Below are positions 50,206 through 58,073 of a stretch of DNA of 64,000 bases, in pieces. The notes below the pieces were generated by a model that saw only the letters and a list, made by a program, of their open reading frames with translations, made no database searches and was not told the DNA's origin. Each line of letters begins with the position of its first letter. Position 1 is the first letter of the stretch. A program made the translations under genes and the position numbers. The stretch comes from Streptomyces sannanensis (GTDB lineage: Bacteria; Actinomycetota; Actinomycetes; Streptomycetales; Streptomycetaceae): assembly GCF_039536205.1 (NCBI RefSeq), contig NZ_BAAAYL010000001.1, positions 4,216,001-4,280,000 on the forward strand. The letters are read 5' to 3'.

Positions 50206-51189
50206 ATGCCAGGCGCCATCTACGCCGAAGGCCTGGTGAAGACCTTCGGAGACGTCAGGGCTCTGGACGGTGTCGATCTCGATGTGCCCGAAGGCACTGT
50301 TCTCGGCCTGCTCGGCCCCAACGGTGCGGGCAAGACCACCACCGTCAAGGTGCTGACCACGCTGCTGCGGCCCGATCAGGGCCGCGCCGTCGTCGCCGGC
50401 ATCGACGTCCTCAAGCATCCCAACGAGGTGCGCCGCTCCATCGGCCTGTCGGGGCAGTTCGCGGCCGTCGACGAGTACCTCACCGGCCGCGAGAACCTCG
50501 AGATGGTCGGCCGTCTCTACCAGCTCTCCGCCCGGGACGCGAAGAACCGCGCCGGGGAGCTGCTGGAGCGGTTCAACCTCGCCGAAGCGGCCGACCGCAC
50601 CGCCAAGACGTACTCCGGCGGTATGCGCCGCAGGCTCGACCTCGCGGCGGCCCTGGTGGTCTCGCCGCCCGTGATGTTCATGGACGAGCCCACCACCGGC
50701 CTCGACCCGCGCAACCGCCAGGCCCTGTGGGACGTCATCCAGGAGCTCGTCGCGGGCGGCACCACCCTGCTGCTCACCACGCAGTACCTGGAAGAGGCCG
50801 ACCATCTGGCGCACGACATATGCGTCGTCGACCACGGCAAGGTCATCGCCCGCGGCACCTCCGACGAACTCAAGGCCAGGACCGGAGGGGAACGCGTCGA
50901 GGTCGTCGTCCATCAGCGCGAGCAGATATCCCCCGCCCGGGAGATCCTGAGCGGCTTCGGCAGGGGCGCCGAGGTCGCCGTCGACGAGCACACCCGCAAG
51001 CTGACCGTCCCGGTCACCGGCGGGGCCAAGCTGCTCGCCGAGGTGATCCGCGACCTGGACGCGCGAGGGGTCGAGATCGACGATGTCGGCCTGCGCCGCC
51101 CGACCCTCGACGACGTGTTCATCTCGCTCACCGGTCGCCACGCCGAGAACGGGAGTACGAACGACGACAACGAGGAGGCAGCCAAGTGA
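50206..51189 (+). CDS. Daunorubicin-resistance-type ABC exporter, ATPase subunit
   Basis: 327 residues. Walker A LLGPNGAGKTTTVKVL, Q-loop GLSGQFAAVDEYLTGRENL, signature YSGGMRRRLDLAAALV, Walker B PPVMFMDEPTTGLDPR, H-loop LLTTQYLEEADHL. The C-terminal extension ending RRPTLDDVFISLTG is that of DrrA-like subunits. It energises the permease encoded directly downstream. ATG 50206 follows a GGGGGGGT ribosome site. Its stop overlaps the permease GTG by 4 bp. Confidence 0.95.
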   Translation: MPGAIYAEGLVKTFGDVRALDGVDLDVPEGTVLGLLGPNGAGKTTTVKVLTTLLRPDQGRAVVAGIDVLKHPNEVRRSIGLSGQFAAVDEYLTGRENLEMVGRLYQLSARDAKNRAGELLERFNLAEAADRTAKTYSGGMRRRLDLAAALVVSPPVMFMDEPTTGLDPRNRQALWDVIQELVAGGTTLLLTTQYLEEADHLAHDICVVDHGKVIARGTSDELKARTGGERVEVVVHQREQISPAREILSGFGRGAEVAVDEHTRKLTVPVTGGAKLLAEVIRDLDARGVEIDDVGLRRPTLDDVFISLTGRHAENGSTNDDNEEAAK

Positions 51190-52049
51190 CCGCCGTGACC
51201 GACGCCGTGAAGACCGGGGCGGGGACCCTCGCCCCCAGGCCGCGCGGCGGATTCGCCCAGGGAATCAGCGACTCGCTGATCGTCGCCAAGCGGAACCTGA
51301 TCCGGATGAGCCGGATCCCGGAGATGATCATCTTCGGGCTGATCCAGCCGATCATGTTCGTGGTGCTGTTCAGCTATGTCTTCGGCGGCTCCATGAACGT
51401 CGGCGGCTCCACCGACGCGGATGTCTACCGTGAGTTCCTGATGGCCGGCATCTTCGCCCAGACCGTCACCTTCGCCACGGCCGGTGCCGGGGCCGGTATC
51501 GCCGACGACATGCACAAGGGCCTGATCGACCGGTTCCGCTCGCTGCCCATGGCCCGCGGCGCGGTGCTCACCGGCCGTACCCTGGCCGACCTGGTGCAGA
51601 CCGCGCTGACCATCGTCGTTCTCGCCGTCGTCGCCCTGCTGGTCGGCTGGCGCGTCCACGAGGGCGTGCTCAAGGCGCTGGGCGCCTTCGCGCTGCTGCT
51701 GCTCCTCGGATACGCCTTCTCGTGGATCGGCGCGCTGATCGGTCTCTCGGTGCGCACCCCGGAGGCGGCCACCTCCGGCGGCCTGATCTGGCTCTTCCCG
51801 GTCACGTTCGTCTCGAACGCGTTCGTGGACTCCGGCCAGATGACGCCCTGGCTGCGGCACGTCGCCGAGTGGAACCCGTTCAGCGCCACCGTGCAGGCGT
51901 CCCGCGAGCTGTTCGGCAACCCCGGGGTCTCGCCCTCGGACGCCTGGCCCATGCAACACCCGGTGATCGCCTCGGTGATCTGGTCCGTACTGATCATCGC
52001 GGTCTTCCGGACGCTCGCCGTCCGCAAGTACCGGTCCGCGACCGCCTGA
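51186..52049 (+). CDS. ABC-2 type exporter permease (DrrB-like)
   Basis: 287 residues with six membrane helices: RIPEMIIFGLIQPIMFVVLF starts the first, and GLIDRFRSLPMARGAVLTGR is the conserved cytoplasmic loop of ABC-2 permeases. The C-terminal HVAEWNPFSATVQASRELFG loop is the DrrB/ABC-2 signature. Translationally coupled to the ATPase gene through GTGA. The pair is likely a drug or secondary-metabolite exporter; substrate unknown. Confidence 0.94.
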   Translation: MTAVTDAVKTGAGTLAPRPRGGFAQGISDSLIVAKRNLIRMSRIPEMIIFGLIQPIMFVVLFSYVFGGSMNVGGSTDADVYREFLMAGIFAQTVTFATAGAGAGIADDMHKGLIDRFRSLPMARGAVLTGRTLADLVQTALTIVVLAVVALLVGWRVHEGVLKALGAFALLLLLGYAFSWIGALIGLSVRTPEAATSGGLIWLFPVTFVSNAFVDSGQMTPWLRHVAEWNPFSATVQASRELFGNPGVSPSDAWPMQHPVIASVIWSVLIIAVFRTLAVRKYRSATA

Positions 52050-52054
52050 GGCTC

Positions 52055-52098
52055 GCGCAGAAGCCCCCGGCCGCCTGAGCGGCCGGGGGCTTCTGCGC
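52055..52098. terminator. Bidirectional terminator between the ABC permease and greA
   Basis: A 20-bp perfect stem gcgcagaagcccccggccgc / gcggccgggggcttctgcgc with a ctga loop. It separates convergent genes. Confidence 0.9.
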
Positions 52099-52111
52099 TG
52101 TCTGCGCGGGC

Positions 52112-52609
52112 TCAGCCCTGGTAGGGCTTGGCCTCCAGGATCCGCACCGAGGCCTTCTTGCCGTTCGGCAGCTCGTACTCGGCGTCCATGCCCACCTTCT
52201 TGCCGTTCACCCCGGAGCCCAGCGGGGACTGCGGCGAGTAGGTCTCGATGGTCTCGCTGGCGTACTCGCGGGAGGCCAGCAGGAAGGTCAGGGTGTCGGT
52301 CTCGTCGCCGTCGAAGGCGATCGTCACGACCATGCCGGGCGCCACCACACCGGTGTCCGCCGGGGCCTCGCCGACCTTCGCCTTCTCCAGGAGCTGGGTC
52401 AGCTGGCGCACGCGGAGCTCCTGCTTGCCCTGCTCCTCCTTGGCCGCGTGATACCCGCCGTTCTCGCGCAGGTCGCCCTCTTCGCGGGCCGCCTCGATCT
52501 TCTTCGCGATCTCGACACGCGCGGGACCAGACAGGTAGTCCAGCTCGGCCTTGAGCTGGTCGTACGCCTCCTGGGTCAGCCAGGTGACGTTGTCGCTGGT
52601 CTGCGTCAC
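52112..52609 (-). CDS. greA: Transcription elongation factor GreA
   Basis: 165 residues. Coiled-coil N-terminal domain with the acidic tip in EAAREEGDLRENGGYHAAKE (Asp and Glu that reach the RNA polymerase active site), then the FKBP-like C-terminal domain (SPLGSGVNGKKVGMDAEYEL). Rescues backtracked RNA polymerase by stimulating transcript cleavage. The GTG start at 52609 is preceded by GAGGAG, so the upstream ATG at 52639 is rejected. Confidence 0.96.
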   Translation of the reverse strand: MTQTSDNVTWLTQEAYDQLKAELDYLSGPARVEIAKKIEAAREEGDLRENGGYHAAKEEQGKQELRVRQLTQLLEKAKVGEAPADTGVVAPGMVVTIAFDGDETDTLTFLLASREYASETIETYSPQSPLGSGVNGKKVGMDAEYELPNGKKASVRILEAKPYQG

Positions 52610-52752
52610 AGGTGCTCCTCGTCGGTACTGGGAATACAAAGCATCGCCCTACCCAAGAAGAATGTTCCTCCAGGGGAGGGCGAAACCACGAGCCTAACAA
52701 TTCAGCGCGAAAAGGGGGAGGACCAAAACGGCACGGAGTGCGTCTGTGCAGG

Positions 52753-53148
52753 TCAGCGGCTTGACGCGGGATCCGTCGTACAGCCGGTGAGCTCCGCGTT
52801 GGTCGCCCGGGCCGTCGTACGAACCGTGACGATCTCGTCGATCCGGTCCGTGGGCTGATCGAACCGGACCTCCAGGCGGCCCACCACGGCGCCGTCCTCG
52901 GAACGGGAGCGCAGCATGCAGTAGCCGGACGCGTCCTGATCCTTGCGCACCTCCAGGTGCACCTCGATCGCGCTGTCCGAGACCACCTTGAACTTGATGA
53001 TCTCGGCGCTGATGTCCTGGCCCGCCACGTAGGAGTAGCCGTACCAGCCGACCAGGCCGAGCAGACCGGCGCCCAGCACCGCCCCGAGGATCCTCAGCCT
53101 GCGGTCCGTGCGCTCGTCCGTCGAGCGGCCGTAACGGTCCGCAGTCAT
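52753..53148 (-). CDS. DUF4307 single-pass membrane protein
   Basis: 131 residues. Polar N terminus (ERTDRRLR), one membrane helix (ILGAVLGAGLLGLVGWYGYSYV), then an extracytoplasmic beta-rich domain (IKFKVVSDSAIEVHLEVRKD, with C in SGYCMLRSRSEDGAVVG and a second Cys near the end, GCTTD). This is the actinobacterial DUF4307 pattern; the two Cys may form a disulfide outside. Divergent from mca, as in other streptomycetes as I recall. Function unknown. Confidence 0.88.
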   Translation of the reverse strand: MTADRYGRSTDERTDRRLRILGAVLGAGLLGLVGWYGYSYVAGQDISAEIIKFKVVSDSAIEVHLEVRKDQDASGYCMLRSRSEDGAVVGRLEVRFDQPTDRIDEIVTVRTTARATNAELTGCTTDPASSR

Positions 53149-53245
53149 GATCGTTCCCTTCGGCTTGGCGGCACCGGAATTTTCCCCGCCCCGATTCGGT
53201 CACTATAGAAGCCGCCCATCGTGCCGAATCATTGAGGATCGAGTC

Positions 53246-54121
53246 TTGACTGAGCAGCTGCGAATGATGGCCGTTCACGCCCACCCCGACGACGAGTCGA
53301 GCAAGGGCGCGGCCACGATGGCCAAGTACGTTTCCGAGGGGGTGGACGTGCTCGTCGTGACCTGCACGGGCGGGGAACGCGGCTCCATCCTCAACCCCAA
53401 GCTCCAGGGCGACACGTACATCGAGGAGCACATCCACGAGGTCCGCGCCCGCGAGATGGAAGAGGCGCGCGAGATCCTCGGCGTCAAGCAGGAGTGGCTC
53501 GGGTTCGTCGACTCGGGCCTCCCCGAGGGCGACCCGCTGCCCCCGCTCCCCGAGGGCTGCTTCGCCCTCGAGGACGTGGACACGGCCGCCGGCCGGCTGG
53601 TCAGGATCATCCGCGAGTTCCGTCCGCACGTCATCACGACGTACGACGAGAACGGCGGGTACCCGCACCCCGACCACATCATGACCCACAAGATCTCGAT
53701 GGTCGCCTTCGACGCCGCGGGCGACCCCGAGAAGTACCCCGAGGCCGGCGAGCCCTGGCAGCCGTCCAAGCTCTACTACAACCAGGGCTTCAACCGCCCC
53801 CGCACGGAGGCCCTCCACCACGCGCTCCTCGAGCGCGGCATGGAATCCCCCTACGGCGAGTGGCTGAAGCGCTGGGACGAGTTCCAGCGGGCCGAGCGCA
53901 CCCTGACCACGCATGTGCCGTGCGCGGACTTCTTCGAGATCCGCGACAAGGCGCTGATCGCGCACGCGACGCAGATCGACCCCGACGGCGGCTGGTTCCG
54001 CGTTCCGCTGGACCTCCAGAAGGAGGTCTGGCCGACCGAGGAGTACGAGCTCGCCAAGACGCTCGTCGACACCTCCCTCCCCGAGAGCGACCTCTTCGCG
54101 GGCATCCGGGACAATGCCTGA
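53246..54121 (+). CDS. mca: Mycothiol S-conjugate amidase
   Basis: 291 residues. Zinc-dependent LmbE/PIG-L family: MAVHAHPDDESSKGAATM (metal ligands His13, Asp16 region), GFVDSG, and YDENGGYPHPDHIMTHKISM with the distal His. It hydrolyses mycothiol conjugates of electrophiles and antibiotics to mercapturic acids. TTG 53246 is chosen because GAGGA lies 6-8 bp upstream and homologs begin MTEQLRMMAVHAHPD. It marks the organism as a mycothiol producer. Confidence 0.95.
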   Translation: MTEQLRMMAVHAHPDDESSKGAATMAKYVSEGVDVLVVTCTGGERGSILNPKLQGDTYIEEHIHEVRAREMEEAREILGVKQEWLGFVDSGLPEGDPLPPLPEGCFALEDVDTAAGRLVRIIREFRPHVITTYDENGGYPHPDHIMTHKISMVAFDAAGDPEKYPEAGEPWQPSKLYYNQGFNRPRTEALHHALLERGMESPYGEWLKRWDEFQRAERTLTTHVPCADFFEIRDKALIAHATQIDPDGGWFRVPLDLQKEVWPTEEYELAKTLVDTSLPESDLFAGIRDNA

Positions 54122-54350
54122 TATGAGCGCTTCCCTGGCACACTTCGTTCCGCTGGCCGCCGAGCTGGACAAGGACAAGGTCACCCCCGGCGTCCTCGGC
54201 TTCCTCGTCTTCGCGGCACTCGCCGTCGGCGTGTGGCTCCTGATGAAGTCCATGAACCGGCACATGGGCCGCGTGAACTTCGAGGAGGCGCCGGCCCCGG
54301 CGGAGCACACGAAGAGCGCCTCCGGCGCCAAGGCCAAGCCCCAGGAGTAG
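54114..54350 (+). CDS. Small membrane protein downstream of mca
   Basis: 78 residues (or 75 if ATG 54123, directly after the mca stop, is used). One membrane helix (VLGFLVFAALAVGVWLLMKS) with a cytoplasmic tail rich in Ala/Glu/Lys (NFEEAPAPAEHTKSASGAKA). It overlaps the mca stop and is translated from its mRNA. Conserved beside mca in streptomycetes as I recall; function unknown. Confidence 0.85.
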   Translation: MPDMSASLAHFVPLAAELDKDKVTPGVLGFLVFAALAVGVWLLMKSMNRHMGRVNFEEAPAPAEHTKSASGAKAKPQE

Positions 54351-54354
54351 CCGG

Positions 54355-54404
54355 CTCCGGCCCGCCGGACGTGGTGTCGCCGTTTCACGTCCGGCGGGCC
54401 GGAG
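54355..54404. terminator. Terminator after the mca operon
   Basis: A 19-bp perfect stem ctccggcccgccggacgtg / cacgtccggcgggccggag with a 12-base loop. Behind it (54419-54498) lie two small tandem duplications: gtgcctgtactgagct twice (16 bp) and agccgtacccggactgc twice (17 bp). Confidence 0.85.
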
Positions 54405-54512
54405 CGTCCGGCCGAGGTGTGCCTGTACTGAGCTGTGCCTGTACTGAGCTGTGCCCGCGTCCTGAGCCGTACCCGGACTGCAGCCGTACCCGGACTGCAG
54501 CCGCGTCCGCCC

Positions 54513-57500
54513 TCAGTCGCCGGACGGGCCCGGGTCCACCGGCACCCCCATCACGTCACGGGCACGGCGGGGCGGGATCACGGCCGACGGCCAGGCGTGC
54601 CAGCCCGGTGTCCGCGACAGCAGCAGTGCCTCGGCGCTGTCCTCCAGCCCGGGGTCACGCGCCGGGTGGGCGTCCCTCAGCAGCTGGGCCAGTTCCTGCT
54701 GCGCGGCCGGCGGGGGCAGCAGCGTGCAGCGCAGGAAGCGAGCCCAGTCCGCGCCCCGGCGGTCTCCGTACGACGCGAACAGCGCCGCCGCCTCGGCGCA
54801 CAGCTCCGACGCCTGCGCCGGGCGGCCGTTGCCGGCGTCGATCACCGCGAGCTCCAGACAGGTCCAGGCCTCCCCATGGGCCACACCGATACGGCGGAAG
54901 TCCGCGCGGGCGTCGACCAGGAGCTGGCGGGCGAAGCCGCTGTTGCGCAGATTGCCGGTGCGGGCCGCGCGCAGGTCGCGGGTGACCCGGCCGCAGTGAT
55001 GCCGGGCACAGGCCAGCCCGTACACGTCCCGCATCCGGGAGAACATCGCCCGCGCCCGCTCCAGCTCGCGCACCGCCTGCTCCAGGTCCCCGCGTTCCTC
55101 CAGGGCCTGCCCCAGGTGGTACCGCGTCCATGCCTCGCCCCGCGCGTCCTCGGCCTCGCGGTGCCGGGACAGCGCCTCGCGCAGCCGGTCGACGGCCGGA
55201 CCGGGGTCGCCCGCGACCAGCCGGGCCCGGGCCAGCTGGGTCAGCGCCCACGCCGCGCCGCGCTCGTCGTGCGTACGGCCGTACTGGTCCAGCGCCGTAC
55301 GCAGCTCCGCCTCCGCCAGCGGCACCTCGCCCGTCCGCAGGCGCACCCGGCCCAGCTGCAGATGCGCCCACGCCTCACCGTGCACGGACTCGCTCGCCCT
55401 GTGCAGGGCGAGAGCGGTGTCCAGCAGGGTCAGCGCCTCGGCGAGATCGGCCCGGTCCCGCTCCACACCCGCCAGCGCGTGCAGCGACCAGGCCCGGTCA
55501 CCGGCCAGCTCCTCCGCCGACTGCAGCGCGATCGCCTCGCGCAGCTTCGCTGCCGCCTCCGTCAGATTGCCCTGGTGGTGAAGGGTGATCCCGAGCGAGC
55601 ACAACGCGAGCGCCGCGCCCGCGTCGTGGTCCGCCTCCTGGTAGAGGGAGACCACGGAGGACAGCGTCGTACGGGCCTTGTCCAGCTCGCCGAGCCGGCG
55701 GGCCGCGATCCCCGTGCGCAACTGCACGGACCGTACGAGCAGGCCGTGGTCGACGGCCTGCGTCAGCTCGGTGAGCTCGCCCAGGCGGTAGAGGTCGCCG
55801 CGCAGCAGGCAGTGGTCGCACAGGGCGTCCAGCAGCTTCAGCACGGTCTGCTGGTTGACGCCCTCCGCGTGGCGAAGTGTCGCCGTGATGAAACTCGACT
55901 CGTCGTCCAGCCAGGTCAGTGCCGCGTCGAGAGAGACGAAACCGTGCGCCCCGAACTGTCCGGCCCGGGTGGACGGTTTGCCGTCGACCATACGGATCAC
56001 CGAGTCGGCCAGCTCCGCGTAGTCCCGGATCAGCCGCTCCTGCGCGGCGGCGATCTCCGGTGGCTCCTCCTCGTCCAGCAGACGCACGGCGACGAAGGAC
56101 CGCACGGCCTCGTGCAGCCGGTAGCGGGTGCCCCGCACATGGTCGACGAGACCCGCCCGAGCCAGCTCGGCGAGCTGCCGCTGCGCCTCCTGCTCACCGG
56201 ACTCCAGCAGCGCCGCGGCCGCGGACGGGCCCAGCGAGGCCCGTCCGGCCAGCGCCAGCCGGCGCAGCAGCCGGCGTTGTCGCTCGTCCAGTTCGCCGTA
56301 GCTCAGCCACAGCGCACCGTCGACCGGACCCGACGTCACGCCGTACCTCTCGAGCATGCGGACCAGCGCGTCCGCGGGGCGCCGGTCGAGCATCGGCCCG
56401 GCGATCCGCAGCGCCAGCGGCAGCCCGCCGCACAACTCCCGTATCCGCTCGGCCGCTTCCCCCGCCGACGGCAGCAGTTCCGCCGCGCCCGCCGCGTCCA
56501 GCGGCTCCACCGGCAGCCGGTGCACCCGGGCCGGGAGGTCGGCGGGCAGATTCAACGGCTCGGGAGCCGTGACCAGCACCAGGCTGTCGGAGCGCTCCGG
56601 GATCAGCGCACGGACCTGCTCGGCGTCCGAGGCGTCGTCGAGGACGACCGTGACCGGCAGCCCGGTCAGATGCTGGTGGTACAGCTCGCCGATCCGGCGG
56701 ACCTGCTGCTCCTGCGAGGTGCGCTCACGGAACAGCAGCCGCTCGCGCGGGGCGCCCAGCCGGTTCAGCAGATGCAGCAGGGCGTCCCGGGTGGACAGCG
56801 GTGGATCCTGGTTGCCGGTACCCCGCAGATCGACCACACAGGCGCCCCGGAAGCGGTCCTTCAGCCGGTGCGCGGCCCGTACGGCGAGAGTGGTGCGGCC
56901 CGAGCCGGGCGCGCCGTGCAGCACCACGACCGTCGGCCGTGATCCGTCGGCCTCGCTCACCCACTCGGTGATCCTGGCCAGTTCGGCCTGTCGGCCAACG
57001 AACGGGCCGGTCGGCTCGGGCAGTTGACCGAAGGACTGCGCGAGCACCCCGCGCCTGCGGGCCTCCGCGCTCCGCTCGGGGCGCGGGGGCGTGGCCTTCA
57101 CGGCCTCGGCCGACACCCGCTGCTGCTCCAGGAACGGCCGTATGCCCCGCACCTCCAGCGCCGTCAGCCAGGCCAGCCTGAGCTGCTCGGCCGCGCCGTC
57201 GCCGCGGTGCGCGGCCGGCCGGTGCACCGCGGTCGCCCCGGCCGCCGCCGCTCCGGCCACCGCGACGGCCGCGCCGGCACCGAGCGCGGTCCCGAGGCTC
57301 GTGCCCAGCGCCAGATCCGCGCCCAGCGCCGCGACCGCCCCGGCCGCCGTGACCAGCGCTGCCGTCCCGGCCCGCTCGCCGAGGGACGGCGGCGCGGCTT
57401 CCGCCTCCTCCAACGCCCGCACATACGCGGCGTACTCCTCGGCCGCGTTCGCCGCCATGGCATCCAGTGCCGCCCGCCCGCGCGCAAGCAGCGGCCCGGC

Positions 57501-57587
57501 CTCGGCCCGCCCTCCGGATCGCTGTACCTCGTCCTCCACGGCCCGCGCCAACACCCGCTCGGCCTCGGCCCGATTGCTGTCCCGCAT
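54513..57587 (-). CDS. STAND-type ATPase with TPR repeats
   Basis: 1024 residues. Residues 72-120 are an Ala/Gly-rich hydrophobic pair that may enter the membrane. From about 195 (GPFVGRQAELARITEWV) comes an NB-ARC-like ATPase: P-loop VVLHGAPGSGRTTLAVRAAH, Walker B-like GLPVTVVLDDASDAEQ, LCGGLPLALRIAG (GxP motif), and a winged-helix region. About 12 TPR-like repeats fill 600-990. The P-loop Lys is replaced by Arg231. Such proteins are signalling switches or regulators (AfsR/STAND group) without a DNA-binding domain here. ATG 57587 follows GAGGGGG. Monocistronic. Confidence 0.9.
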   Translation of the reverse strand: MRDSNRAEAERVLARAVEDEVQRSGGRAEAGPLLARGRAALDAMAANAAEEYAAYVRALEEAEAAPPSLGERAGTAALVTAAGAVAALGADLALGTSLGTALGAGAAVAVAGAAAAGATAVHRPAAHRGDGAAEQLRLAWLTALEVRGIRPFLEQQRVSAEAVKATPPRPERSAEARRRGVLAQSFGQLPEPTGPFVGRQAELARITEWVSEADGSRPTVVVLHGAPGSGRTTLAVRAAHRLKDRFRGACVVDLRGTGNQDPPLSTRDALLHLLNRLGAPRERLLFRERTSQEQQVRRIGELYHQHLTGLPVTVVLDDASDAEQVRALIPERSDSLVLVTAPEPLNLPADLPARVHRLPVEPLDAAGAAELLPSAGEAAERIRELCGGLPLALRIAGPMLDRRPADALVRMLERYGVTSGPVDGALWLSYGELDERQRRLLRRLALAGRASLGPSAAAALLESGEQEAQRQLAELARAGLVDHVRGTRYRLHEAVRSFVAVRLLDEEEPPEIAAAQERLIRDYAELADSVIRMVDGKPSTRAGQFGAHGFVSLDAALTWLDDESSFITATLRHAEGVNQQTVLKLLDALCDHCLLRGDLYRLGELTELTQAVDHGLLVRSVQLRTGIAARRLGELDKARTTLSSVVSLYQEADHDAGAALALCSLGITLHHQGNLTEAAAKLREAIALQSAEELAGDRAWSLHALAGVERDRADLAEALTLLDTALALHRASESVHGEAWAHLQLGRVRLRTGEVPLAEAELRTALDQYGRTHDERGAAWALTQLARARLVAGDPGPAVDRLREALSRHREAEDARGEAWTRYHLGQALEERGDLEQAVRELERARAMFSRMRDVYGLACARHHCGRVTRDLRAARTGNLRNSGFARQLLVDARADFRRIGVAHGEAWTCLELAVIDAGNGRPAQASELCAEAAALFASYGDRRGADWARFLRCTLLPPPAAQQELAQLLRDAHPARDPGLEDSAEALLLSRTPGWHAWPSAVIPPRRARDVMGVPVDPGPSGD

Positions 57588-57689
57588 ATGCGTTCCCCCT
57601 CGCACGAAACAGTTCCCGGACCAGTGTCCGCCGGGACCTCCGAGGGCGCGAGGGAGCGTGCCGCCCCCACCGGCGGACGGCGGCGCGCG

Positions 57690-57848
57690 TCAGGGCGAGA
57701 GCCGGTCCTCCGGCGCGAGCAGCTCCGCGAGGCTCAGCTGCGGGGGCTTCCGGTCGCGGCTCGCGGCGTGGTCCAGGAAACGGTCGTCGAGCGCCAGGTG
57801 ATACGTCTCGACGTAGTACGCGAGGTCCGAGCCCCGGAACCAGGTCCC
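57690..57848 (-). pseudogene. 5'-truncated gene remnant (leftward)
   Basis: A reading frame without any start codon that ends at 57690 and reads GTWFRGSDLAYYVETYHLAL, then DDRFLDHAASRDRKPPQLSL and AELLAPEDRLSP. Its composition is protein-like and it lies in the same direction as the STAND gene, but upstream of about 57850 the frame carries no sensible sequence. Likely the C-terminal end of a gene lost by deletion. Family not recognised. Confidence 0.45.
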
Positions 57849-57856
57849 GTCGGTTG

Positions 57857-58051
57857 GTGCGGACAGAGTGCAGGCCGGAAGAGCTGTTGGAGTCGATCGA
57901 GGGGCGCGTCGATGCCCGCGGGGACGCGGTGCTCGCCGCCGTGGCCGACCAGGCCGCGGAGCGGGGCGCAGAGGTCACTGTGTTCACCTCTGACGTCGAC
58001 GACATGACAAAGCCGCTGTCCGGCCGACCCGTGGAGATCGAACAGGTCTGA
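57857..58051 (+). pseudogene. Truncated remnant or small gene (rightward), PIN-domain-like C terminus
   Basis: From GTG 57857 the frame reads VRTECRPEELLESIEGRVDA, then VLAAVADQAAERGAEVTVFT SDVDDM and ends EIEQV. The block AVADQAAERGAEVTVFTSDVDD resembles the C-terminal end of PIN-domain nucleases (A--GA-VVTSD--D). It abuts the leftward remnant head to head. It ends 22 bp before the DUF255 start. Probably a fragment; could be a 64-residue gene. Confidence 0.4.
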
Positions 58052-58073
58052 CGGTCTGGGGCAGGATGGACCC

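Noticed and set aside
54435..56942. Long plus-strand frame across the STAND/TPR gene
   Set aside because: Gln/Arg/Pro-rich shadow translation; the minus strand encodes a coherent ATPase-TPR protein.
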